IMG/VR virus record: IMGVR_UViG_3300051212_000254
Coordinates: 1 to 29,362 of that record
DNA from: a virus
DNA length: 29,362 bases
Strand: one strand, 5' to 3'
In this document: positions 9,734-18,494 of the stretch, piece by piece
How the letters are laid out: each line of letters starts with the position of its first letter
How positions within the stretch are numbered: position 1 is the first letter of the stretch
Notes under the pieces: generated by a model
What the model was told of the DNA's origin: nothing
Seen by the model: the letters and a program-made list of their open reading frames with translations, nothing else
Database searches by the model: none
Translations under genes and position numbers: made by a program

Positions 9734-12535
9734 TTATTGATCGCTCACATCTAAATACAAACTTGTCATTGATTGACCTTGATTTAATCTAATTCTTATC
9801 CATATCTCATTATTAGTAGCATTAGTTGAACTTAAAATTCCAAAACTTATATTAACTTGTCTTGTTCCACTACTTGTTGGAAGATTACCACCTAATGCAC
9901 ATCCACCTGCTAAACTATTATCTATACTTGCACTTAGCCAACCATTAACATGACCTGATTTTAAACTTGTACCATTTGCACCAGGCATAGCTGCCCATAT
10001 ACCAGCAATACCTGATGGTGTAGTCCAACGTATTCTAAACTTGCTAACACCACTTCTAACAAATCTAAATGTAAAATACTGTGGATTAGCTGCTGTTCTT
10101 GTGCTTAAATTTGGACCTGCTGGCAAATAGCCTGTTGAATAATTTGTTACATCGTGCTTAAGACTATTAACACCTGTACCTGTTCCAACTACAGTAGCAT
10201 CAGTAGCCAACAGTGAACTTGTTTGACTGTTAAACAAATTGCTACCTGCTGTAAATGTTGGATTGTCTGTACTGGCTACTCCGGCATCTGGATTCTCACA
10301 TCTTGTAGCGCCAGTAGTGCTTCCACCAACTGCTGCATTGAAGAAAATATTTGTCTCATCAAGAAAAGTTGTACTACTGGTAGTTCCAGTCTTGTATAAA
10401 ATAATTGCATTTAAAGGTGGTAAAGCACTTTGAGCTGTAGTATAACTATTATCTGCCGTGTAAACAGGCACGGTAGTTATTGTAGTCCAAGCACCAAATC
10501 CTGCTACTACATTTACATCAAATACAGTAGCGTTTGGACCACTACCAGATAGCACATTTGAAATAGTCGGTAATGTTGTGTAAGCAAAACTATTATATGA
10601 TTTATTACCAGCGTTAGTCCAAGGTCCAGTGGCTGCTGTTGTTAAAATATTTGTAGCTTGATTAGCATGACCTGTTTTACCTGCATTCCAAGTTACATCA
10701 AAACCAATACTGTATACTGTGCTACTATTGTAATGCGGTATAGTACTGGTATAAGTTATAGCACTGGTTTTTAGTGCAAAAGTTTGATTACTGAAAATAG
10801 GTATGTTAGTTGATGAGTCATCATAATACCAAATACCAATATTAGATACATTAGAACCTATAGTAGTATTACCTGCTTCACCATGTAATACCTCAACTGT
10901 GTTCCAACCTGAAGGTACATTAAATCCATTAACTGAAATATCAATAACTTCATGAAATCCAGGTGTTGTTAATGGAAAGGCAATATTATTTGACAGCACA
11001 AGATTCGTATTATTGCTTGTATAAGTTCCAACATCTGTTATTGTGCTAAATGCTAAACTTCCAGATCCATTACTTGCTCCAACAAATGGAGTACCCACTT
11101 GACCTGTCACAGTATTGTACGTAGACATTTTGATAAATTTTGAAGTAATAGCAGTAATAATAAATGTGTCATTAAGATTAAGACCGCCAAAAGTCGTACC
11201 TGATGCAGCAATTTTAATCAAATATCCAGGAACTAATACACCTGCACTGGGTTGATTATATCGAACTTCTTGACTACCAACTGATGTTGATGTAAACACT
11301 GTGGTTATAACCTGTGTACTATTACCATAAGTCAATACCTTGGTAACTGCTGAAAGTGTATTTCTTTTTACTGTAAGTGTTCCTCTATTACCTGGCCCTG
11401 TATCTTGTATTATATTTGTATTAAAACTATTAGTACGTGCCACATAAACTACAGTACCCGCAGCTGGAGCGGTTATTGTATTGCCGTTCAATACTTGACT
11501 AGCTGTATCTACATTGAGTATACGTTGAGTAAGACCACTAATTAATAAATCATTACCATTAGGAAAACTTGGCGGGGCTGGAGGTACTAAAAGTGTTAAA
11601 GTTAAATTCAGCTGGGCAACACCATCTGTTAGACTGGTTTGAGGAGTCATTTCTACAGCACCATCTAAAATACCGTATTCAGGATCTCCTATCAAGATGT
11701 AATTAGCATTATCTGTAGCTACATCACCTAACACATTTAAATCGTTGTGTACACGAGTATCATTAATAAGTTCAATAAGGCCATTATTATTTGACGCCAA
11801 AGTCAAATGACCGTTACTAAACGTATTACTCATCTTCGTATAATTTTGAGGATTATCTATACCTGTAAATGTTTTAGCTGGTAGTGTTCCAGATCCAGGA
11901 ACTTGAGTTTGAGCAAAATTATAGTTATCCCCTACTTCTGGACCACCCAATCTCATATCGTCTACATAGAGTTGACGCCAAGATTGAGTTAATGTACCCA
12001 AGTCATAAGTATCATCTATATCAGGAATAATATTACTTACAATATCTGCCTTAAATTCAATAGCGTCTGTGCTATCATCACCTAAGACTAAATTTCCATC
12101 AGCAGTTATACTGCCGGTAGCATGTATATTGCCATCGACTTCAAGATTACCTCGTAGATCTAATCTACTATAACCGTTTACGACATCAATTGTGCTTAGT
12201 TTAAATGTTTTATTATTTGAAAATGTTATAAAATCGTTAGGTGTAGCACCTTGAAAATTTAATGTGCCAAACTTAGATTTTATTATATTACCATCAATAT
12301 CTACATTATCAATAGTAAGTTTTTCACCTAAAAAGTTTGTACTGCGAGTAGTTCCATTTACATCTAATTCGTATAAGGGAATATCTTTTTTAATGCCAAC
12401 ACCAACGACCTTTGTGGGTTCGTTAGAATCTGGTACTGACAAGTAAAGTAAGTTATCCTCAAAAGCAAGATCCTCCCCATGTCTAAGAAGATTCTTCCTT
12501 AAGAGGGAACCTGATATACGACCTACATTGGCCAT
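9734..12535 (-). CDS. Large tail-fibre-like structural protein, 933 aa
   Basis: Starts at 12535 after a strong GGGGAG site. The N-terminal part (residues 40-200) has fibre features: LYELDVNGTTRSTNFLGEKL, LDLRGNLEVDGNIHATGSIT and DDTYDLGTLTQSWRQLYVD, typical of beta-strand shaft repeats that precede receptor-binding parts. The middle and C-terminal two thirds are Thr/Ser/Asn-rich and beta-rich. The last 100 residues (FRFVRSGVSKFRIRW, IRIRLNQGQSMTSLYLDVSDQ) may be a tip domain. No catalytic motif is recognised. It sits directly upstream of the 555-residue fibre gene and is likely a tail fibre or adhesin. I cannot assign it to a specific T4 gene product. Confidence 0.75.
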   Translation of the reverse strand: MANVGRISGSLLRKNLLRHGEDLAFEDNLLYLSVPDSNEPTKVVGVGIKKDIPLYELDVNGTTRSTNFLGEKLTIDNVDIDGNIIKSKFGTLNFQGATPNDFITFSNNKTFKLSTIDVVNGYSRLDLRGNLEVDGNIHATGSITADGNLVLGDDSTDAIEFKADIVSNIIPDIDDTYDLGTLTQSWRQLYVDDMRLGGPEVGDNYNFAQTQVPGSGTLPAKTFTGIDNPQNYTKMSNTFSNGHLTLASNNNGLIELINDTRVHNDLNVLGDVATDNANYILIGDPEYGILDGAVEMTPQTSLTDGVAQLNLTLTLLVPPAPPSFPNGNDLLISGLTQRILNVDTASQVLNGNTITAPAAGTVVYVARTNSFNTNIIQDTGPGNRGTLTVKRNTLSAVTKVLTYGNSTQVITTVFTSTSVGSQEVRYNQPSAGVLVPGYLIKIAASGTTFGGLNLNDTFIITAITSKFIKMSTYNTVTGQVGTPFVGASNGSGSLAFSTITDVGTYTSNNTNLVLSNNIAFPLTTPGFHEVIDISVNGFNVPSGWNTVEVLHGEAGNTTIGSNVSNIGIWYYDDSSTNIPIFSNQTFALKTSAITYTSTIPHYNSSTVYSIGFDVTWNAGKTGHANQATNILTTAATGPWTNAGNKSYNSFAYTTLPTISNVLSGSGPNATVFDVNVVAGFGAWTTITTVPVYTADNSYTTAQSALPPLNAIILYKTGTTSSTTFLDETNIFFNAAVGGSTTGATRCENPDAGVASTDNPTFTAGSNLFNSQTSSLLATDATVVGTGTGVNSLKHDVTNYSTGYLPAGPNLSTRTAANPQYFTFRFVRSGVSKFRIRWTTPSGIAGIWAAMPGANGTSLKSGHVNGWLSASIDNSLAGGCALGGNLPTSSGTRQVNISFGILSSTNATNNEIWIRIRLNQGQSMTSLYLDVSDQ

Positions 12536-12551
12536 TCTGCTCCCCTATACC

Positions 12552-12564
12552 CCGTGTTTCACGG
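12552..12564 (-). other. Small hairpin in the 149-bp gap upstream of the 933-aa gene
   Basis: A 5-bp perfect stem with a 3-nt loop (CCGTG / CACGG) lies 17-29 bases before the start codon, just upstream of the GGGGAG site. No T-tract follows, so it is not a convincing terminator. It may be a structured leader. The rest of 12536-12684 shows no gene. Confidence 0.3.
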
Positions 12565-12684
12565 TTAACCAAATTTGAACGCTCGCTCGCATCCCTTTCG
12601 GGCTCTTTGCTGGTTTACCACAGTTTGATGTGATACTCACAGAATCATGAGTACCAATCTTATTTAGCTATATTTGGGAAAAGT

Positions 12685-13398
12685 TTAGTCAAACCCGTGA
12701 ATTACAGTCACAGTTTTACCTAAGGGTGGTGGACTTTCAAATTTTAAATATTTACCTGGAGAAGGATAGCTCTTGCTAGCTCCCACAATATCATCAACGT
12801 CCACAATTATGTAATTTGTAAATGGTATTTGAAATACATTCTCTACATATACAAAAATATTGGCTGCACTAAATGGATTTTTTGCAAACCTATCTCGTAT
12901 AGGACCAAAATAAATTTCTTCACCATCAACAAAACTTACATGATCTACATCAATCTCAGTTTCAAATCCTATTGCTTCATTTTCTTGATATGTTTCTTCT
13001 CCTGCTTCAAGATTAGGAATGTCTAATGGTCTTGCTCCAAACCTTTGTACAGTAATTTTAGCAGGCTCTTTGGCTCTTAACTGTACCCAAATTCCGTTGG
13101 TCAATACTTCCAAAGCTTCTAATGTTGTGTTATACCTTATCAAACCATTAGTATCATACCAATCATCTTCTCTAGGCCTTTCATTAGCTGCTGTTCCAGC
13201 ATTAGCCTGAGGATCACCTGTACCTGTTGGAATACGTAATGCCCTTAAAATAGGCATGGTACTTGGCCTTGTGTCAGTAGGATCATTTGGGTCTTTTTCA
13301 TATGGAATATCCATAATAATTTGACCATCTTTTAGATAAGTTAATTCCAAACTTTTAGGACTATTCTTATTAAGTTTTAATTTTTTGTAAAACTTCAT
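12685..13398 (-). CDS. Virion structural protein, 237 aa
   Basis: The start ATG at 13398 overlaps the stop of the upstream 128-residue gene by one base (TAATG), so it is probably translationally coupled. Around residues 80-110 the segment GLIRYNTTLEALEVLTNG, followed by IWVQLR, matches a motif widespread in phage fibre and baseplate proteins (G-x-[IL]-R-Y-N...G-x-W). The C-terminus is beta-rich (YVENVFQIPFTNYIIVD, then SPPPLGKTVTVIHGFD), a pattern I associate with structural proteins of marine T4-like phages. The exact location in the virion is unknown. Confidence 0.7.
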   Translation of the reverse strand: MKFYKKLKLNKNSPKSLELTYLKDGQIIMDIPYEKDPNDPTDTRPSTMPILRALRIPTGTGDPQANAGTAANERPREDDWYDTNGLIRYNTTLEALEVLTNGIWVQLRAKEPAKITVQRFGARPLDIPNLEAGEETYQENEAIGFETEIDVDHVSFVDGEEIYFGPIRDRFAKNPFSAANIFVYVENVFQIPFTNYIIVDVDDIVGASKSYPSPGKYLKFESPPPLGKTVTVIHGFD

Positions 13399-13784
13399 TA
13401 AGCTACTCTCACAATACTTAATACAGCATTTAAAGATGATGCCTTATCACAACTACACCAAATAGCATCATTATCAGCTAAAATAATCTTTTCCGTATCA
13501 AATGCAAACGTATCACCAGGACTTATATTCATTTCTTGAATAATAATATTTGACAATGAAGGACTATCTAATTTAGGAACCATATAAATCGTTAAATTTA
13601 CTGGATCAGTTGATCTATTACAAAAAAACATAGCTGTTATTGCATAGGCTGTACCTGGAAAAGTTAAAGAAAATGGAAGTACATTAACTTTAAAAATTGG
13701 AGACTGAGCTCCACCTATGATTGTGCCTCCTGCACCATCAGAAACTGAAGTAAGAACTGGAACTACTGATGTTAAAAGAGCCAT
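13398..13784 (-). CDS. Small conserved-looking phage structural protein, 128 aa
   Basis: Starts at 13784 after AAGGAA. It is predicted to be all-beta, with alternating hydrophobic residues (AYAITAMFFCNRS, VNLTIYMVPKLD, AIWCSCDKAS). No signal peptide or enzyme motif is visible. It lies in a tight run of virion genes (10 nt after the 383-residue gene; one-base overlap with the 237-residue gene), so a minor virion, neck or fibre-attachment role is likely from context only. Confidence 0.65.
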   Translation of the reverse strand: MALLTSVVPVLTSVSDGAGGTIIGGAQSPIFKVNVLPFSLTFPGTAYAITAMFFCNRSTDPVNLTIYMVPKLDSPSLSNIIIQEMNISPGDTFAFDTEKIILADNDAIWCSCDKASSLNAVLSIVRVA

Positions 13785-13794
13785 TTATATTTCC

Positions 13795-14946
13795 TTAAAA
13801 TATTAATCCATATACAAGAGCATTAGCAGCACTGCACAATTCTCCTACTGATGTAGAATTAGCAAAATATAATCCTGTACCTCCAGACCCTTGATCAGTT
13901 CTACTAAAAATTACATTTTCTGCACTTGTTGGAACAGGATTTGGTAGAGCCCCATTCAAATGTTCTATCTTTAATACTGATTTTAAAATAAGATTTCCTG
14001 TTGATGGTTGTATAGTTAAGTCAGCATTTTCAGTTTTAATTTGAAGTTCTGCTGAGGAGTCATCTCGAGAAGTTCTTAAAATTTTAATATTTTTTTGAGA
14101 AGGATTACCTGGACCTACTAATAAGCCAAATTGATTATTACTAAATCTTCCCATGCGTGCAATCTGATCTGCATTGTTTTCCTCACGTATAGGATCATAA
14201 TCTCCTACACCTGCTAAGAATTGTACACCACTAAATTCATCATTAGCTGTAACATCCTTAGCTTCAGCACCAGACCAAGTTATTTCATTTGTTTCTGTAT
14301 ATCTATAAAACTTTTCAATAACAGCTTCACCAGCTTCAGCTCTAACATACTCTTTAATAAACTTTAAATTTGGTATACCTTTATCTGCTTCTGTAGGATC
14401 GAGAGTATTTAAAACCTGTAATCTTGTATGATATTCTACAGGCGTAATAGTTGTAGGACCAATACTTAAAGGTCCTGGAATTTCTACTTTTAATAAACCT
14501 TCAAGTCCAGTGAAAAAAGTAAGATCCTTATTTGGTGCAGCACCATAAGTTTGTATTCTGCTTGTAGTAATAGGAACAAGACTATTATCACTACCTTTAA
14601 AAGTAAATGAAGGTTGTAATAAGTTTTCAAATGAATTATTGACAGGTTGATATGGAATTTCATCAAACACCATGAGTACGTCAGCGTTGCCTCGTTCTAT
14701 TTCTAAACCAGACATTCTTTTCATGTTTTGAGGAGTTATAGTATTTGCAGTTTCATTACGATTTAATTTAATTATACGATCTTCAATCTGTAAATCACTA
14801 ACATTTATATAAGTCAATCCACCGTCAACAACAAGGTTACCAGTAACGGTGACTTGACCAGATGGACCTGAGTCAAGTCTAATCTCGCTACCAGATTCGG
14901 CTATTATTTTATAGCCACCTTTTTGTATCCTCAATACTTTGGACAT
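13795..14946 (-). CDS. Virion structural protein with fibre-type N-terminus, 383 aa
   Basis: Starts at 14946, one base after the end of the 125-residue gene. Residues 1-60 (GSEIRLDSGPSGQVTVTG, NLVVDGGLTYINVSDLQIED) match a beta-stranded module common in fibre or surface proteins of T4-like phages of marine bacteria. The middle is mixed (RIIKLNRNE, ADKGIPNLKFIKEYV). The C-terminus (ILRTSRDDSSAELQIKTENA, NLILKSVLKIEHLNG) is again beta-rich. No catalytic residues are recognised. It is probably part of the fibre/adhesin set that fills the left half of the window. Confidence 0.7.
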   Translation of the reverse strand: MSKVLRIQKGGYKIIAESGSEIRLDSGPSGQVTVTGNLVVDGGLTYINVSDLQIEDRIIKLNRNETANTITPQNMKRMSGLEIERGNADVLMVFDEIPYQPVNNSFENLLQPSFTFKGSDNSLVPITTSRIQTYGAAPNKDLTFFTGLEGLLKVEIPGPLSIGPTTITPVEYHTRLQVLNTLDPTEADKGIPNLKFIKEYVRAEAGEAVIEKFYRYTETNEITWSGAEAKDVTANDEFSGVQFLAGVGDYDPIREENNADQIARMGRFSNNQFGLLVGPGNPSQKNIKILRTSRDDSSAELQIKTENADLTIQPSTGNLILKSVLKIEHLNGALPNPVPTSAENVIFSRTDQGSGGTGLYFANSTSVGELCSAANALVYGLIF

Positions 14947-14947
14947 T

Positions 14948-15325
14948 TTAAACCTGTGTTAGTTTAATAACATCTCCACTACTATCTTCGTACTGTGTAA
15001 GGAACCATGTATAACGATTTCCACTAAAATCTGTGGCAATACGCTTGGTTAATTTAGCAATGCTGATGTTTCCTGGACTAGTTCCGTCCCCGCTACCTGT
15101 AATTAAAATATCACCGTTATCATTAATACTTTCTTTTAAAACTCCAACAAAATACTGTGAACCATCACGAGTTACAACGTAAGTTCTTGCTCCACGCTGT
15201 TTCACAATATAATAATCATCATTGGTATTACCATCAAATCTGCCTGTTACTTTAATACCTGCACCACTGCTAAATGGTCCAATTACTTTTACTCCATTTA
15301 CATCTTTGCTTAATGGACGACCCAT
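14948..15325 (-). CDS. Small virion-associated protein, 125 aa
   Basis: Starts at 15325 after a strong AAAGGAG site. It begins MGRPLSKDVNG, and the central segment IVKQRGARTYVVTRDGSQYF resembles small beta-rich proteins next to gene 23 in marine T4-like phages (recalled from family knowledge, not searched). It could be a decoration, neck or fibre-base protein. Its place at the head of the run 15325 to 8054 suggests it is the first gene of that operon. Confidence 0.65.
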   Translation of the reverse strand: MGRPLSKDVNGVKVIGPFSSGAGIKVTGRFDGNTNDDYYIVKQRGARTYVVTRDGSQYFVGVLKESINDNGDILITGSGDGTSPGNISIAKLTKRIATDFSGNRYTWFLTQYEDSSGDVIKLTQV

Positions 15326-15337
15326 TGTTTTTCTCCT

Positions 15338-15373
15338 TTATGGCGTTTTAGGCCTACGGGGCGGGTACCCCAT
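15338..15373 (-). CDS. Possible 11-aa leader peptide upstream of the 125-aa gene
   Basis: The ATG at 15373 is preceded by AGGA with 4 nt spacing and encodes MGYPPRRPKTP. Its stop TAA overlaps the AAGGAG site of the 125-residue gene, an arrangement that would couple the two. The peptide is Pro/Arg-rich and the DNA here is locally G+C-rich (GGGGTACCCGCCCC can fold). It could be chance. Confidence 0.2.
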   Translation of the reverse strand: MGYPPRRPKTP

Positions 15374-15407
15374 AATTCCTGTATATCAACTTTATTTACC
15401 TTAAAAA

Positions 15408-16106
15408 TCAATTTAATAAACTGACGTTTCTTAAATGTTCTGGATTTTTACCGTCTGTATGAAAGATAGTGGGAGGATGACCTCGAGGCCCATATATTGC
15501 TCCACGAATAGGACTACTGGTCAAATATTCTTCTAATCCATATTCACGACCAAATCCAACATAATGTGCATGTTTAGCTGCTTCTGCATGCCATCTTTGA
15601 CGATTAATAATATGAGGATTATTACTTACAGCATTTACCATACTATAGGGAAATACACTACCTTCATAGTCCACCCAATCCATATCATGACCAAAACTGG
15701 CATGTGCGTCAGGATGATTACCATGCACTTTTCGATTAAATCTCATGTGTAGAATGTTGTCCTTACGCATTCCATCAACTATTTGATCTAAACTGTGCAT
15801 GATACGATCACTATAAAATTGCCAATCATGCTCAAGCATGAATAAAAATTCAGATTTACTTTCAAATACAGCAAGGTGATAACCGTGACTGAGACCTCCT
15901 ACTTCATGATTTACCTTAGGAAAAATTTTACCTAAAGCATCTATATATTCAAATGCTTTTTCTTGATTAGGGTTTTTGTCACACCAAACAGTTACTGGAA
16001 TGTCTACTTTAAATGTATCTTTGAAACTTTGATATGTTGTTTCTATGTGCCAAGTATCAGGCGCATTAATTGTTGAATTTGTAAAAATATGCAGTTCTAT
16101 ACTCAT
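15408..16106 (-). CDS. Glycosyltransferase-like protein (GT-A type), 232 aa
   Basis: Starts at 16106 after AGGAACC. The order of elements fits a small nucleotide-sugar glycosyltransferase of the GT-A fold: a beta-alpha start (IELHIFTNSTINAPDTWHIE), VTVWCDKNP, a Gly-rich turn (VGGLSHGYHLAVFES), and then FLFMLEHDWQFYS at residues 87-99, where E-H-D-W sits where the metal-binding D-x-D is expected. A region with HIINRQRWHAEA follows, and then GLEEYL. It lies just after the gp23 terminator and before the fibre genes. It may decorate capsid, fibres or host glycan; the substrate is unknown. Family membership is inferred from pattern only. Confidence 0.55.
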   Translation of the reverse strand: MSIELHIFTNSTINAPDTWHIETTYQSFKDTFKVDIPVTVWCDKNPNQEKAFEYIDALGKIFPKVNHEVGGLSHGYHLAVFESKSEFLFMLEHDWQFYSDRIMHSLDQIVDGMRKDNILHMRFNRKVHGNHPDAHASFGHDMDWVDYEGSVFPYSMVNAVSNNPHIINRQRWHAEAAKHAHYVGFGREYGLEEYLTSSPIRGAIYGPRGHPPTIFHTDGKNPEHLRNVSLLN

Positions 16107-16137
16107 ATAGGTTCCTAAATAGTAGCATATTTAATAA

Positions 16138-16163
16138 AAAAGGCACCGTAAATGGTGCCTTTT
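16138..16163 (-). terminator. Intrinsic terminator after the major capsid gene
   Basis: A perfect 10-bp inverted repeat (AAAAGGCACC / GGTGCCTTTT) with a 6-nt loop. On the minus strand it is followed by TATT after the TTTT. It lies about 25 bases beyond the gp23 stop, as expected for a high-level capsid transcript. Confidence 0.8.
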
Positions 16164-16188
16164 AATAAAACAAATTACTTGGGAAATC

Positions 16189-17367
16189 TTAGCTAAATTT
16201 AACGTTAGCTGTTGTAATTCCAACTTTGCCCAAATAGTCTTGAGCATTACCAAGAGAACTTGCTGTATTTGTCAACTCTACATAACCATAACGTGTCATA
16301 AATGATACGACTGGTTCGAATGTAGCTGGATCTAATACAACACCACTGCTCATCAATGGAATGTATGGGCAGTAGAATGCAGCAGCATCACTCTCACTTG
16401 TACCTTTGTAACCAACAAGGATAGGTGATGTGTCACTTGCATATGTGTTTACATAAATCTTCATTGCGCTATTAAGTGTACCAACAAGTTTTGTATTTGT
16501 TGGAGCTTCGAACGTACCTTCTGTTGTACGAGCGAATGCACTTGTTGTTGCACTTTGTAGGATTGTTAATACAAATGGACTTACAACTGCCCAATTTGCA
16601 GCACCACGACGTGTACGTTGTGCAATGATGTTTGCTACACGATTGATTAAAACTGCTAAAGCAGCATGTTCATCACCAACAAATGTAGCTGTACCACTTA
16701 CTGTAGCCTGATCAAAATTAGCTAATGGTAGACCTGCCAAGCTGTTTAGGCTGGCAAGAATTTCCTGATCAATTTCAGCTGTAATTTCTTGAGCAAGAGC
16801 AGCCATAATTTCTGCTTCTACATCAATACCATGCTGACTTTGCATATCTTGAGCTGCCTCAAATGTCCAGCGAGCGCTTAACTTACGAGTTTTCGCTTCA
16901 ACTGTTTGCTTGAGGATTTGAATGCTCATTCTACGACCAGGAATACCTTCCATTGTCGCTGTACTTGCAGCCTTACCGGAATTAGCACCGGAATACTGCT
17001 CAGCAATCTTGAATGGGCTTAATGCCTCTTCACCAGCTGTTGTTCCAACGATATCGCCGTTTGCGCCAACTGTATCAGCGTAACGTACTCTCAATGTATG
17101 GATTTGACCAACTGGTCCAGTTAGTGGTTGTACACCAACCAACTCGTTTGCAATAACGGTTGGCATGACACGACGGATCACTGGAAGGATCACGCGGTTT
17201 AATGTTGCGACGTTGCCAGCAGAAGTTGTACCAGCGGAAGCACTTTCTGCGAGATACTTACGAGTATTCTCTAAAGTTACACCCATCACTGATTTTTTTG
17301 TGCCTTGGAGGCCTTCGAGTAGAGCCTCTTTTGTCTCCTGCCAACGCTTTGTTAGTAGTTCAGACAT
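16189..17367 (-). CDS. gp23: Major capsid protein, T4 gp23-like, 392 aa
   Basis: Forms the hexamers of the icosahedral head. It starts at 17367 after AAGGAG. Sequence segments fit gp23: a basic/acidic N-terminal delta-like region, then VILPVIRRVMPTVIANELVG, VQPLTGPVGQIHTLRVRYAD and later RTRRGAANWAVVSPFV, ILVGYKGTSESDAAAFYCPY and FMTRYGYVELT. Prohead protease sites in T4 have the form [LI]-x-E; Y-L-A-E at residues 38-41, just before SASAGTTSAG, is a plausible maturation site. At 392 residues it is shorter than T4 gp23 (521). Its position directly after scaffold gp22 and protease gp21 matches the T4 order. Confidence 0.95.
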   Translation of the reverse strand: MSELLTKRWQETKEALLEGLQGTKKSVMGVTLENTRKYLAESASAGTTSAGNVATLNRVILPVIRRVMPTVIANELVGVQPLTGPVGQIHTLRVRYADTVGANGDIVGTTAGEEALSPFKIAEQYSGANSGKAASTATMEGIPGRRMSIQILKQTVEAKTRKLSARWTFEAAQDMQSQHGIDVEAEIMAALAQEITAEIDQEILASLNSLAGLPLANFDQATVSGTATFVGDEHAALAVLINRVANIIAQRTRRGAANWAVVSPFVLTILQSATTSAFARTTEGTFEAPTNTKLVGTLNSAMKIYVNTYASDTSPILVGYKGTSESDAAAFYCPYIPLMSSGVVLDPATFEPVVSFMTRYGYVELTNTASSLGNAQDYLGKVGITTANVKFS

Positions 17368-17377
17368 TTCTTTCTCC

Positions 17378-18478
17378 TTAATTAAGTCCAGCTAGGCGAC
17401 GGATATCAACGATGTTACTATCGGGTTCGCTGCTGTTTGTCTTTGCTGTGGTAACCTTGTTACCGGTAATTTCTTTTGCCTCTACAAGTGCCTGTCTTTT
17501 CTTGGTTGTACCAGCACTACCTTCTATAATAGTTGGTAGATACTTGTTAAAACTTTCTGTTAGTCGTGTTGTCTGTACGCTCTCTAAAAGTTCACTCATA
17601 ATTCCCTTTTGTTCTGCGTTTAATGGAGCAAGTAGCTCACCCATAACTTCTTTGCGACGGGCTGCTTCTTTTAGACGACGAATTTCCATATCCTTGCTTT
17701 CTATGACTCTCTGTGCCTTCACTGCTACTGTATTAGCCATCGTAATAGCGGAGTCTTTCTTGTTTATAACCTTGAGCAATTTACTTGTTTCTGATTTCTC
17801 ATTTAAGTAACTATTCTGGTATTCGTTGCTAAATGCTTCAAATATCTTACGACCAAAGTCTGCTCTGCGGGCTGCTTCAATGTCTTCTTTTAGTTGTACA
17901 AGTTCATTGTTTAAATTACTTGTAACAACCTGTTCCACCATTACTGCGGCACGCTTTACAAATTCTTTCTTCATTTTTGCTAACTGGCTACGACCTTCTT
18001 TGATCAATTTTACCTTAGTGTTAGCAAGATCCTTCTTATCTGCATAAAATTCTGCAATTTCATTAGCGAGTGCTTCTACCACAAACTCTTCAAGTTTGAA
18101 GAATTTTTTTGCCATAGATTTTTGATCTTCATGCAATTCCACTACTTCTTTGGCAAGACTACGCACGATAAATTCTTTTAAAACTGCGGTATCACGCTTC
18201 ATCTTCATTGCATATTTGGCTTTGGCTTCAGCTAATTGTTTACGATCTTCTGCGAACTCAGCGATTTCAGGAGCAAGCTGATCTGCTACCATTCTGTCAA
18301 TGGCTTCAATCATTACTCCACGATCATGCTCATAACGTTGAGCAAACTCTTCTCTTAATTGCTGACTAACTTGTTCGCGATTTTCGGCTACACGGGCTTC
18401 CCATGCTTCCTCAATCTGAGTACGAATATCTTCGCTAATCACATTGTTTTCAAATAAGCTTTTTAATACATCCAACAT
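17378..18478 (-). CDS. gp22: Prohead core scaffold, T4 gp22-like, 366 aa
   Basis: Forms the internal core on which the prohead shell assembles and is later degraded by gp21. It is almost wholly alpha-helical and charged, with coiled-coil character (residues 20-320). Four helical repeats carry L-[AN]-x-E-[IVL]-x-[EQ]-[FL] near residues 68, 108, 137 and 189. Several [LI]-x-E tripeptides could serve as cleavage sites. The start at 18478 follows AGGAGA, and the gene lies 10 nt before gp23 and 16 nt after gp21. Identification rests mainly on composition plus position in the 21-22-23 order. Confidence 0.85.
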   Translation of the reverse strand: MLDVLKSLFENNVISEDIRTQIEEAWEARVAENREQVSQQLREEFAQRYEHDRGVMIEAIDRMVADQLAPEIAEFAEDRKQLAEAKAKYAMKMKRDTAVLKEFIVRSLAKEVVELHEDQKSMAKKFFKLEEFVVEALANEIAEFYADKKDLANTKVKLIKEGRSQLAKMKKEFVKRAAVMVEQVVTSNLNNELVQLKEDIEAARRADFGRKIFEAFSNEYQNSYLNEKSETSKLLKVINKKDSAITMANTVAVKAQRVIESKDMEIRRLKEAARRKEVMGELLAPLNAEQKGIMSELLESVQTTRLTESFNKYLPTIIEGSAGTTKKRQALVEAKEITGNKVTTAKTNSSEPDSNIVDIRRLAGLN

Positions 18479-18494
18479 TGTGATTCTCCTCTTG

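Noticed and set aside
12541-12680. Short open frame and hairpins between the 237- and 933-residue genes
   Set aside because: The candidate MRASV... frame has its AAGGG immediately at the ATG with no spacing, and the small hairpins lack T-tracts. Only the 12552-12564 hairpin is recorded, at low confidence.
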